Assembly (NCBI RefSeq): GCF_910588665.1
Contig: NZ_CAJUPR010000016.1
Location: 1-25,829 of the forward strand
Length of the DNA: 25,829 nucleotides
Direction: 5' to 3'
Source of the DNA: an uncultured Brachyspira sp.
GTDB lineage: Bacteria; Spirochaetota; Brachyspiria; Brachyspirales; Brachyspiraceae
Position numbers and translations under genes: made by a program
Notes under the pieces: model-generated
Database searches by the model: none
Seen by the model: only the letters and a program-made list of their open reading frames with translations
What the model was told of the DNA's origin: nothing
In this document: piece after piece, positions 1 through 7,371 of the stretch
How the letters are laid out: each line of letters opens with the position of its first letter
Numbering within the stretch: the first letter of the stretch is position 1

Positions 1-695
1 TCTTCATCTAAAAGCTTTATATTTTCTTCTTTATTTTCATCAAGCTTATCTGATAAATTATCTATTTCTTTTTTATAATATTCAGTATGAGAAGACAGTT
101 TATTATTTAAATTATTAACAAGCTCATAATATTTTTTAAATAATTCTTCTTTGTCTATTGAAAATTTAATACCTTGAGACAATATTTCATCTTCTAACTT
201 TTTACTAGTCTGAGATATTAAACTCTCATATTTTAAATTATTTTTTATTATGCTGTCATTAATAGTATTAAAAAACTCTTCATTTTTTTTTACAGATTCA
301 TTAATAATCTTTTCATAATTGAAATTATTCTGGCATATTAATTCATTTGAATTTCTTATAAAATTATCCTGTCTTTTAAATAATTCTTCAGTATCTTTAG
401 ACAATTTAGAGTTCTGCGATAGTATGCTTTTTTCTAATTTCTCATCAACTTTTGATATTAAACTATTATACTTCAAATTGTTTTTTATTATTCCGTCATT
501 AAATACATTTAAAAACTCTTTATTTTCTTTCTCCACAATATCTTTAATAAACTTTTCTTTTTCTTCAGTATTTATGTTATATTTTTCTAATTTTTCCACC
601 CTCTTGGAAATATCAAAAACTTTATTTTCAATATATTCATTGAAATTACCGTTTGAGTCTTTTTTTTCATTCATCATATCATCATTTAAAGCCAT
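1..695 (-). CDS. Coiled-coil protein with 80-residue repeats (partial, C-terminus outside window)
   Basis: The reading frame starts at an ATG at 695-693 and runs open to the left edge, giving 231 complete codons, so the C-terminus is missing. A GAGG ribosome binding site sits 8 nt before the ATG. The protein begins MALNDDMMNEKKDSNGNF and is rich in Lys, Glu, Asn, Ile and Leu, with no Pro and very few Gly, as expected for long coiled coils. No signal peptide or membrane segment is visible, so it is probably cytoplasmic. Two copies of an approximately 80-residue unit are recognisable: each holds IIKNNLKY, then SLIS, a KLE stretch, ILSQ and EELFK, at exactly 240-nt spacing (compare 481-540 with 241-300). 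It is divergent from holB, with about 160 bp between them. The family is not recognised; spirochaete cytoskeletal or filament-like coiled-coil proteins are possible but unproven. Confidence 0.8.
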   Translation of the reverse strand, partial: MALNDDMMNEKKDSNGNFNEYIENKVFDISKRVEKLEKYNINTEEKEKFIKDIVEKENKEFLNVFNDGIIKNNLKYNSLISKVDEKLEKSILSQNSKLSKDTEELFKRQDNFIRNSNELICQNNFNYEKIINESVKKNEEFFNTINDSIIKNNLKYESLISQTSKKLEDEILSQGIKFSIDKEELFKKYYELVNNLNNKLSSHTEYYKKEIDNLSDKLDENKEENIKLLDE

Positions 696-793
696 TAAAT
701 GTACCTCGTTTTATATTGTCATAAAAAATTAAAAGATAACAGTATAATATCGTCATAATTACACTTATAATTTATAAACATAAAAAATTATTG

Positions 794-822
794 TTGATAT
801 AATTTTATTCATGCATTATAAA
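794..822 (+). promoter_or_regulatory. Probable sigma70-type promoter for holB
   Basis: TTGATA at 794-799 and TATAAA at 817-822 are separated by 17 nt, upstream of the TTG start at 857. This is a good match to the housekeeping consensus, but A/T-rich DNA produces such matches readily. Confidence 0.5.
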
Positions 823-856
823 TATATTCTGTAAAAATATATATAGAGGTTTAATA

Positions 857-2254
857 TTGGCTAAAGTATTAGGTCAGACAACGGCATTAAAAATAATGTC
901 AGGAATATATAAAAGCGGAAGACTTCATCATGCCTATCTTTTTTACGGAGATGAGGGAGTCGGAAAATTTGAAAGCGCTTTAAACTATGCAAAGGCAATT
1001 AACTGCGAAAGAGGAAACGGAACTTACTGCGATGAATGCAAATCATGCAAAATGATAGATCAGTATAAACATCCCGATGTTATAGTAGCGGGCACAGATG
1101 AAAGATTTAGAAATGCCGAATTATATTTTAATCAGTATTTGGAATACAAACTGCCTCATTTATTTAATAACTTTTACTCTGCATGCAGATCAGTACTATA
1201 TAAAGCTGAATCTATGCTATTTGACAGCTATGATAATTATCCTTCCAGCGAACCTAAAGAGTATATATTGGGAAATAAAAAAGAAACTTCAAGATATGCA
1301 TTAATAGAACCTTATTATTTAGCTGCAAACTATACACTAAATGAATTAAATGATGATAATGCAGAGTTTATAGATTCTATATACAGAAACAAATCTAAAG
1401 AGGCATTAAATATAGTTAAAAATAAGGGCGGAAAGAAAAAACTTTCCATAGAAGGCGGTTTTTTTGATGCCTTAAAAAAAATATATTATAATATTATTCA
1501 CACTGTAATTCCTCTTGACACAATAAGAAATATTATAGAGATAACTTACAGAAAGCCGAGAATATCAGATAAAAGAATTATTATTATTGAAGGTATAGAA
1601 TTAATGGATAAAAGAGCTCCTAATATATTTTTAAGGACTTTAGAAGAACCTTCGGATAATAATATATTCATTCTTATAACATCCGATACCAATAAACTGG
1701 TTCAGGACGGTATGAAGCCTTTGCGTTCAAGAATGATGGAATTAAAATTTTCTTCCTTGTCTGAAAACACATTGAGATCCATATTAATGAAAAGATTAAG
1801 ATTAAATGAAGAAAAAACAGCCCTTGCACTTGAAAATTCTTACGGAAGCGTATCTAAAGCTGTAAAATATATACTTGACAAAAAATCAAATACAGGCGAT
1901 AATATAAGAAAATTATTATTATCTTTTATGGACTCCGCTTTAAATAATTTTCCATCTCAGACAGCCTCATTAACGGCCCTTATGAGTGAAAGCGAGTATG
2001 ATATTACCGACAGTATTAAAGAGATGATTAATATACTTAAAAAGTCTTTAGAAGATAAATACTTACTAGAAACAGAAAATAGAAGCTATGTATTTCCAAG
2101 TTCTATTTCAGATGAAAGTATTATATGGATTATTGATGAATTAGATTTGGCAGTCGGTACTCTAATTAATACAAACACTCAGCCTAAAATGCTGCTTTAT
2201 AAAACTTTAGGCGGTATTTATATGTGGTTGCATAATTATAATAAAAACTTATAG
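857..2254 (+). CDS. holB: DNA polymerase III delta' subunit
   Basis: This is the clamp-loader subunit of the replicative polymerase, an AAA+ family protein. Residues 22-38 read as the RLHHAYLFYG block followed by the P-loop GDEGVGKF, where the usual final Thr/Ser is Phe. A four-cysteine zinc module follows (C50, C58, C61, C64). The lid/sensor half contains the LRTLEEPS segment (259-266), equivalent to the LLKTLEEP motif of delta'/gamma subunits, then an SRMMELKF stretch. At 465 residues it is clearly longer than typical delta' (about 330). The extra length is mainly a poorly conserved insert around residues 80-215, between the zinc module and the IPLDTIRNI segment. The start is TTG, chosen because AGAGGT lies 6 nt upstream and homology begins at once. 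The next gene follows after 9 nt, so the two are probably co-transcribed. DnaX is an alternative, but the altered P-loop favours delta'. Confidence 0.85.
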   Translation: MAKVLGQTTALKIMSGIYKSGRLHHAYLFYGDEGVGKFESALNYAKAINCERGNGTYCDECKSCKMIDQYKHPDVIVAGTDERFRNAELYFNQYLEYKLPHLFNNFYSACRSVLYKAESMLFDSYDNYPSSEPKEYILGNKKETSRYALIEPYYLAANYTLNELNDDNAEFIDSIYRNKSKEALNIVKNKGGKKKLSIEGGFFDALKKIYYNIIHTVIPLDTIRNIIEITYRKPRISDKRIIIIEGIELMDKRAPNIFLRTLEEPSDNNIFILITSDTNKLVQDGMKPLRSRMMELKFSSLSENTLRSILMKRLRLNEEKTALALENSYGSVSKAVKYILDKKSNTGDNIRKLLLSFMDSALNNFPSQTASLTALMSESEYDITDSIKEMINILKKSLEDKYLLETENRSYVFPSSISDESIIWIIDELDLAVGTLINTNTQPKMLLYKTLGGIYMWLHNYNKNL

Positions 2255-2263
2255 GAGTTATAT

Positions 2264-3277
2264 ATGAAAAAATTATTTATTATATTAAGCGTAATAATCC
2301 TAGCATTAGGTCAGGCATACGCTCAGGACGAAACTGCAGCGGAGCAAACTGCAGATACTGCTGAACAAAATCAAGGCACTGATCAATCAGCCGACACAGT
2401 TAGCGAAATAACAACCTTTGCACCTTCTTTCGTTGATTTGAGAAATACTGATGATGCTGCTCTTGACAGAGAATATAATCTTCTTCAAACTAATCTTACA
2501 AAAATAAAAGAAGATTACCTTTTCAGAGTTGTTTATAAGGCTAATAAAATATTAGAAAATTATACAAATGTTAATTTTACAGATACTAATGAAATGTTCT
2601 ATAATGCCGTTTATTACTATGATTTGGTTTCCAAACCTTTGGCTAATGATAATAATATAGATATAGCTCTGTATGAATTGGATAAATCTTTCAGACTTTA
2701 TGATGAAATAAAACCTATATATCAGATACTCGGCAAAACTAATGAATTAATACAAGCCGATTATGAATTGAATCTTTACACAGGTATTTTTAATCTTTTC
2801 AAAGGAACGGCGGGGTATTACGCTAAAAGCAGATATTACTTAATGAATGCTTTAAATAATGAAAGCTCATCTAAAAATGATACTACTAATTTAATTATGC
2901 TAAATACTTATTTAGCAGGCGTTAATTATAATTTAGCTACTATAAATCAAAACAGCGATGTAAGCAAAGTTTATTTCCTAAATGAAATGTTTAATAATCT
3001 TTGGGATTTAACAACTTTAAAAACTGAAGATGAAAATATTAAAACTGCTAAATATAAATTATTAATAACTAAATATCATAAAGTGCTGTATACTACTTCT
3101 GACAGATTTAGAGCCAAATATTCCAAATATTATGATGAATTAGGATTTACTTACGGCAATACAGAAGGCGAAATATTAAATAGAGAAGTAAGATCTGAAT
3201 ATAGAGATTATGAAAATGAGGCTGCGAATCCTGCCGCTTCTGAAACAGCCGCTGCAGAAGAAACAGCTGCTAATTAA
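2264..3277 (+). CDS. Secreted or periplasmic protein of unknown function
   Basis: A clear N-terminal signal peptide (Lys-Lys, then a hydrophobic stretch to about residue 20, ending AYAQ) predicts export. The mature protein starts and ends with low-complexity segments rich in Ala, Glu, Thr and Asp (about residues 22-45 and 317-337). Between them lies a helical-looking domain rich in Tyr, Asn and Leu. It resembles a TPR-like or all-helical periplasmic domain, although no repeat register could be assigned. There is no lipobox cysteine. An AGGAGT ribosome binding site lies 6 nt before the ATG, and the gene follows holB by only 9 nt. The family is not recognised. A peptidoglycan- or envelope-associated role is only a guess from the export signal. 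Confidence 0.75.
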   Translation: MKKLFIILSVIILALGQAYAQDETAAEQTADTAEQNQGTDQSADTVSEITTFAPSFVDLRNTDDAALDREYNLLQTNLTKIKEDYLFRVVYKANKILENYTNVNFTDTNEMFYNAVYYYDLVSKPLANDNNIDIALYELDKSFRLYDEIKPIYQILGKTNELIQADYELNLYTGIFNLFKGTAGYYAKSRYYLMNALNNESSSKNDTTNLIMLNTYLAGVNYNLATINQNSDVSKVYFLNEMFNNLWDLTTLKTEDENIKTAKYKLLITKYHKVLYTTSDRFRAKYSKYYDELGFTYGNTEGEILNREVRSEYRDYENEAANPAASETAAAEETAAN

Positions 3278-3305
3278 AAAAAACAGTTTAAAAAATAAAT
3301 TATAA

Positions 3306-3376
3306 TAATAGGCATACTGTTTGAATACTGTATGCCTATTACTATCTTATTAGCAATACTTACTAATAAGATAGTA
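3306..3376. terminator. Two adjacent perfect hairpins downstream of the holB operon
   Basis: The first hairpin pairs 3306-3317 with 3330-3341 (12 bp, 12-nt loop). The second pairs 3340-3353 with 3363-3376 (14 bp, 9-nt loop). The arms touch at 3340-3341, so only one hairpin can form fully at a time. Neither is followed by a T-run, so neither is a classical intrinsic terminator. They may stop or protect the upstream transcript, or be a palindromic repeat element. Confidence 0.5.
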
Positions 3377-3394
3377 GTATTATTTAATAAGTTA

Positions 3395-3422
3395 TTGACA
3401 TAAATTTAAAATAGTTTATAAT
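3395..3422 (+). promoter_or_regulatory. Strong sigma70-type promoter for sodB
   Basis: Consensus TTGACA at 3395-3400 and consensus TATAAT at 3417-3422 are separated by 16 nt, 40 nt upstream of the sodB start. Both hexamers are perfect. Confidence 0.75.
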
Positions 3423-3430
3423 TATTAAAA
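3416..3430. promoter_or_regulatory. PerR-like operator overlapping the sodB -10 box
   Basis: The 15-mer TTATAATTATTAAAA matches the PerR box consensus TTATAATNATTATAA at 13 of the 14 defined positions and covers the -10 hexamer. A Fur-family peroxide sensor repressing here would fit the sodB/rubrerythrin gene pair. The site is A/T only, so chance is a real alternative. Confidence 0.35.
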
Positions 3431-3461
3431 TAATATGATTATTAAAATTAAGGAGTAAAAT

Positions 3462-4058
3462 ATGTTTGAATTAATGAAATTACCCTACGGAAAAGAAGAT
3501 TTAGCACCATATATGTCTTCTAATACTTTAGACTTCCATCATGGAAAACATTTGAATACTTATGTAACTACTCTAAATGATCTAGTATCCAAAGACTCTT
3601 CATTACAAGGAAAAAGTATTGAAGAATTAATTTCTTTATCGCATAATAATGCAGATAAACAAGCTGTATTTAATAATGCAGGACAGGTTTATAATCATGA
3701 AGAGTTCTTTAAAATGCTGAAAAAAGATGTGTCTATACCTGCCGAAGTAAAATCAAAAATTGAAGCTGATTTCGGTTCTTTTGATGCTTTCAAAGAAGCG
3801 TTTACAACAGGCGGTAAAACTCAATTTGGCTCAGGCTGGGTTTGGCTTGTAATAAATAATGGAAAATTAGAAGTAAGAAAATATGCTAATGCTATGAATC
3901 CTATTGCTGATAAGGTACATGGGGTTTTGACTTGCGATGTTTGGGAGCATGCATACTATCTTGATTATCAAAACAGAAGACCAGATTTTTTAACAGCTTT
4001 TGTAGATCATTTAGTAAATTGGGATTATGTAGCTGAAAGAATAAAACTTGCTAAATAA
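3462..4058 (+). CDS. sodB: Superoxide dismutase, iron type
   Basis: Converts superoxide to oxygen and hydrogen peroxide in the cytoplasm. The 198-residue length is that of the Fe/Mn-SOD family. The metal ligands are H26 (in DFHHGKH), H79 (in QVYNHEEFF), D160 and H164 (in DVWEHAYYLDY). Iron type is favoured by Gln at position 75, four residues before H79, and by the YANAMNP stretch, which lacks the Gln that Mn enzymes carry there. There is no signal peptide. A GGAG ribosome binding site lies 7 nt before the ATG. The gene has its own strong promoter with a PerR-like box. Rubrerythrin follows after 47 nt with no terminator between, so the two probably form one oxidative-stress transcript. Cambialistic metal use cannot be excluded from sequence. 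Confidence 0.95.
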   Translation: MFELMKLPYGKEDLAPYMSSNTLDFHHGKHLNTYVTTLNDLVSKDSSLQGKSIEELISLSHNNADKQAVFNNAGQVYNHEEFFKMLKKDVSIPAEVKSKIEADFGSFDAFKEAFTTGGKTQFGSGWVWLVINNGKLEVRKYANAMNPIADKVHGVLTCDVWEHAYYLDYQNRRPDFLTAFVDHLVNWDYVAERIKLAK

Positions 4059-4105
4059 TTTAAGTTTATAAACTAATTATTTATATATTTTTTAGGAGAA
4101 TTAAA

Positions 4106-4642
4106 ATGAAGGATTTAAAAGGCACAAAAACAGAGAAAAATTTACATGAAGCTTTTGCAGGCGAATCTATGGCTAGAAATAAGTATACTTATTTTGCAAG
4201 TGTTGCAAGAAATGAAGGTTATGAACAAATAGCTGCTATTTTTCTTGAGACTGCTGAAAATGAAAGAGAACATGCTAAAATTCACTTTAAATTCTTAAAC
4301 GGTATAGGAGATACTCTTCAAAACTTACAATCAGCTTGGGAAGGTGAAAATGAAGAATATGAAAATATGTACCCAAGAATGTCCAAAGAAGCTACTGAAG
4401 AAGGTTTTGATGAAATAGCACGTTCTATGAAATTAATCGGCGATGTTGAAAAAGAACATAGAGAGCGTTATGCTAAATTAAGAGAAGCTGTAAAAAGCGG
4501 AAGCGTTTTCAAAAAAGCTACTAAAGTTCAATGGAAATGCAGAAACTGCGGATTTATAGTTGAAGGAGAAGAAGCTCCTGAACTTTGTCCTGTCTGCAAA
4601 CATGCTAAGAAATTCTTTGAAGTGCGTGTTGAAAATTATTAA
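4106..4642 (+). CDS. rbr: Rubrerythrin
   Basis: This is a peroxide-reducing non-haem di-iron protein common in anaerobes; it takes electrons through its own rubredoxin domain. The N-terminal four-helix ferritin-like domain carries E20, the E53-x-x-H56 pair, carboxylates near E95/E98, and the second pair E115-x-x-H118. The C-terminal rubredoxin-like domain has C145-x2-C148 and C161-x2-C164 around an iron site. The 178-residue length is normal for classical rubrerythrin. AGGAG lies 8 nt before the ATG. Directly downstream of sodB it would remove the peroxide made by SOD. The last codons and the stop lie in a 26-bp exact tandem duplication (4628-4679) that leaves the protein intact. Confidence 0.95.
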   Translation: MKDLKGTKTEKNLHEAFAGESMARNKYTYFASVARNEGYEQIAAIFLETAENEREHAKIHFKFLNGIGDTLQNLQSAWEGENEEYENMYPRMSKEATEEGFDEIARSMKLIGDVEKEHRERYAKLREAVKSGSVFKKATKVQWKCRNCGFIVEGEEAPELCPVCKHAKKFFEVRVENY

Positions 4643-4679
4643 TTTTTATTATAGTTGAAAATTATTAATTTTTATTATA
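4628..4679. repeat. 26-bp exact tandem duplication across the rbr stop codon
   Basis: 4628-4653 and 4654-4679 are identical 26-bp units placed head to tail. The first unit contains the last rbr codons and the TAA stop; the second is entirely non-coding. This looks like a recent slippage or duplication event. Confidence 0.9.
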
Positions 4680-4685
4680 AAAGTT

Positions 4686-4737
4686 AATATTTAAAACAAA
4701 AAAGAGGATTTTTTCCTCTTTTTTTGTTTTAAATATT
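4686..4737. terminator. Bidirectional intrinsic terminator between rbr and the HD-GYP-like gene
   Basis: A long inverted repeat pairs 4686-4708 with 4714-4737 (23 bp with one bulged T) around a 5-nt T loop. The stem core is GAGGA/TCCTC, flanked by A-run and T-run, so it can act on both strands. It serves rbr (+) and the convergent gene (-), whose TAA stop touches the right arm. Confidence 0.85.
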
Positions 4738-5840
4738 TATGCTATTAATTTTTCATTATAATATACAAATGATGAAAATATATCAAAAATTATAGGATCT
4801 ATTTTTACTTTCATATCTAAATAATTTTCCTTAATTAATAATAAAGCATCATTATTATTTAGTATATTATTATAGGAATAATTTATTCCGTCAAATAAAT
4901 TTATCAGCTCAAGAACTTTAGATGGAAAGTATGATATACTCTTCAATTTTAATGTATCATTATAATCAAAACTTACAGCATAATCAGGGTAATAAAAATT
5001 ATTTGAATTAATATAAGCGTTATAACAATTTAAAAATACTCCGCTGCCGTATCCATAATATTCATTATGAAGTCCCACTGTTAATGATATGTCATCATTA
5101 TATCTAATAAAGTATTTTAAATATGAATGGCATTTCTCAGCACTATAGTCACTGTTATAACTGTTAAATACATTTGATATATCATGCCAAAATGCCGCTA
5201 TGGAAATATTAACTATCTCATTAAATAATATATCCCTTAATCCGTATTTATATACATGCTCTAATTTTGATATTTTTTTATTAATATTAAATTTATCAAA
5301 AACACTTCTGTAATACTCAGCATATTTAATATTAAATTTTTTTCTTATGTCTACTATTATGTTATTATTAATACTACTATTATAATATTTCATAAATCTT
5401 ATAGCCGTAATAAATACTCTGCTGGTATGAGATATTATATCATTATTTATAAACTTATCCATACAATACAAATTAATCTGCTCGCTATCCATATTACTTA
5501 ACAATTTTATAATTATTTTAAGACAGCAGTCTATAACCGATTTAGAGTACTTAAGACTATTTCTAAAAGATATATCTTTATGTTTTATGGAACTCATAAC
5601 CGTAATTAAATCAACCCTTGCTATAATAGAAAGTTTTATTAAAATATAATGAATGCTTTCAATATCCTTTTCAGATATATTATATTTATTAGCATTAAGA
5701 TATTCAGCCTCTTTAATCAAAGAAGATAAAAGTTCGCTTTTATTTAAGTTTGCAAAATCGCTTAAAGTTAAATCCGTCTCATCAAAATAATTTTCATACA
5801 AATTAAATAAATTATCACTGTTTTTTACTGCAATACTCAT
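4737..5840 (-). CDS. Protein with a degenerate HD-GYP-like domain
   Basis: A 367-residue cytoplasmic protein with no signal peptide or membrane segment. In its C-terminal half, WHDISNVF (H219-D220) and HNEYYGYGSG (H258 to G267) have the order and spacing of the HD and HHExxDGxGYP motifs of HD-GYP cyclic-di-GMP phosphodiesterases. However, the Gly-Lys after HD and the GYP triplet are lost. It could therefore be a binding protein or a divergent hydrolase rather than an active phosphodiesterase. The N-terminal half (1-200) is helical, Asn/Ile/Lys-rich and not recognised. A strong AGGAGG ribosome binding site precedes the ATG. It is transcribed alone, divergent from guaB and convergent with rbr. 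Only the fold call is supported; the signalling role is inferred. Confidence 0.55.
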   Translation of the reverse strand: MSIAVKNSDNLFNLYENYFDETDLTLSDFANLNKSELLSSLIKEAEYLNANKYNISEKDIESIHYILIKLSIIARVDLITVMSSIKHKDISFRNSLKYSKSVIDCCLKIIIKLLSNMDSEQINLYCMDKFINNDIISHTSRVFITAIRFMKYYNSSINNNIIVDIRKKFNIKYAEYYRSVFDKFNINKKISKLEHVYKYGLRDILFNEIVNISIAAFWHDISNVFNSYNSDYSAEKCHSYLKYFIRYNDDISLTVGLHNEYYGYGSGVFLNCYNAYINSNNFYYPDYAVSFDYNDTLKLKSISYFPSKVLELINLFDGINYSYNNILNNNDALLLIKENYLDMKVKIDPIIFDIFSSFVYYNEKLIA

Positions 5841-6034
5841 GTTTATCCTCCTCTTATTAGGTAAATTTTTTTTACAATTATAGTATAATGTATATCAATA
5901 TATTTGTAAATATATTTTACTTAAAATATTAAAATATAGGTAAAATTTTACATTACTTCACAAATATAATTAACATTTAATACATATTTCATATACTCTA
6001 ATATATATATATTATATAAAACAATAAAAAATCA

Positions 6035-6063
6035 TTGCAATTAAAAAAATTTTACTATAAAAT
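6035..6063 (+). promoter_or_regulatory. Possible promoter for guaB
   Basis: TTGCAA at 6035-6040 and TAAAAT at 6058-6063 have a 17-nt spacer, 51 nt before the guaB ATG. This is a moderate match in extremely A/T-rich DNA. The rest of the divergent spacer 5841-6114 shows no recognisable riboswitch or RNA gene. Confidence 0.4.
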
Positions 6064-6114
6064 AATTTATTAAAATATCTTGTATCTAAATTTTAATAAA
6101 AAGGAAAAGTAATT

Positions 6115-7236
6115 ATGCCTATTAATATTAAAGAAGCATTAACCTTTGACGATGTGTTATTGGTGCCAAAAGAATCGGATATTCTTCCAAAAGATGTATC
6201 ATTAAAAAGAAAACTTACAAAAAGAATAACATTAAACACACCTTTAATAAGTTCTCCAATGGATACGATAACAGAATCAAAAATGGCAATAGCTATGGGA
6301 TTATGCGGAGCTTTGGGAGTTATACATAAAAATATGTCATTGGAACAGCAGGCAAAAGAAGTGGAAACCGTAAAAAGTTTTAATAAAATAGAAGATAAGG
6401 AAAAAGCCACTTTATCAAGCGAAGGCTCTTTAATAGCAGCAGCGGCTATAGGAATATCTGAAGACAGGTATAACAGAATAGAAAAACTTATAGAAGCAAA
6501 AGTTGATGTAATAGTAATAGACACAGCACATGGACATTCTAAAAATGTATTAAATGCAATAAAAGAGATAAAAAATAAATACAGTCAGATTGATATTATA
6601 GCTGGAAATATAGCTACGGCTGACGGAGCAAAAGCATTGATTGATGCGGGAGTTGATGCAATAAAAATAGGAATAGGAGCAGGTTCAATATGCACTACAA
6701 GAATTATAGCGGGAGTTGGAGTACCTCAATTCACCGCTGTATCGGATGCATCCGAAATTGCTAAAAAAAATAATGTGGGTGCTATTGCTGACGGAGGAAT
6801 TAAATATTCGGGAGATATAGTAAAAGCATTTGCTGCGGGTGCTGATGCAATTATGGCAGGCGGATTATTTTCTTCAACTTATGAAGCTCCGGGAGATGTT
6901 ATTATAATAGACGGAAAAAAATATAAGTCTTACAGAGGAATGGGATCTGTAGGAGCTATGATATACGGAAGCAAAGACAGATATTTTCAAAGCGAAGTTA
7001 TTAATAAATCAAAATTTGTACCAGAAGGTATAGAAGGAGTTACAGAATATAAAGGACATATTGCAGATGTAGTATATCAAATAGTAGGAGGAATAAGAGC
7101 GGGAATGGGATATATAGGAGCAAAAGACATAGAAACCCTTCAGAAAAAAGCAGAATTTATAAGAATAACAAATCAAGGTTTAGCCGAAAGCCATGTGCAT
7201 GATGTAAAAATCACATCTAAGGCTCCAAACTATTAA
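6115..7236 (+). CDS. guaB: IMP dehydrogenase lacking CBS domains
   Basis: Oxidises IMP to XMP with NAD+, the committed step of guanine nucleotide synthesis. The TIM-barrel motifs are all present: FDDVLLVP at 11-18, SSPMDT at 46-51, DTAHGHS at 136-142, the GIGAGSICTTR loop with catalytic C193, the IADGGIKYSGD phosphate-binding segment, and the flap with KDRYFQ, which holds the catalytic Arg-Tyr pair. At 373 residues it is about 110 shorter than usual. The tandem CBS (Bateman) module normally inserted after about residue 90 is replaced by a short linker around residues 88-104, as in the Borrelia enzyme. Allosteric control by nucleotides through CBS is therefore absent. It has its own promoter region. 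GMP reductase is less likely given the IMPDH-type flap. Confidence 0.92.
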   Translation: MPINIKEALTFDDVLLVPKESDILPKDVSLKRKLTKRITLNTPLISSPMDTITESKMAIAMGLCGALGVIHKNMSLEQQAKEVETVKSFNKIEDKEKATLSSEGSLIAAAAIGISEDRYNRIEKLIEAKVDVIVIDTAHGHSKNVLNAIKEIKNKYSQIDIIAGNIATADGAKALIDAGVDAIKIGIGAGSICTTRIIAGVGVPQFTAVSDASEIAKKNNVGAIADGGIKYSGDIVKAFAAGADAIMAGGLFSSTYEAPGDVIIIDGKKYKSYRGMGSVGAMIYGSKDRYFQSEVINKSKFVPEGIEGVTEYKGHIADVVYQIVGGIRAGMGYIGAKDIETLQKKAEFIRITNQGLAESHVHDVKITSKAPNY

Positions 7237-7265
7237 TATGGTTTATAAAATTAAATAAACCATAT
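7236..7265. terminator. Hairpin directly after guaB
   Basis: A perfect 11-bp stem pairs 7236-7246 with 7255-7265 around an 8-nt loop, starting in the guaB stop codon. There is no T-run after it, so intrinsic termination is uncertain. Confidence 0.4.
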
Positions 7266-7296
7266 ATAAGATTTATAAATTTAATATCATAAAAAC

Positions 7297-7325
7297 TTGA
7301 ATTTTTTAAACTCTTCTTATATAAT
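7297..7325 (+). promoter_or_regulatory. Promoter for the SurA/PpiD-like gene
   Basis: TTGAAT at 7297-7302 and TATAAT at 7320-7325 are separated by exactly 17 nt, 46 nt before the ATG at 7372. Confidence 0.6.
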
Positions 7326-7371
7326 CATAAAGTTATAATATATTTTTAATAAAAAATTAAGGATAATATAA

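Noticed and set aside
1..695. The 240-nt periodicity as a possible CRISPR array
   Set aside because: The repeats are long, diverged and in frame inside one coding sequence; there are no short identical repeats with unique spacers.
319..732. Plus-strand open frame of 137 codons
   Set aside because: Antisense shadow of the partial coiled-coil gene on the minus strand; low-complexity Phe/Ser/Leu product and no ribosome binding site.
5841..6114. Possible purine riboswitch in front of guaB
   Set aside because: The spacer is almost purely A/T with no conserved purine-riboswitch core or paired arms.
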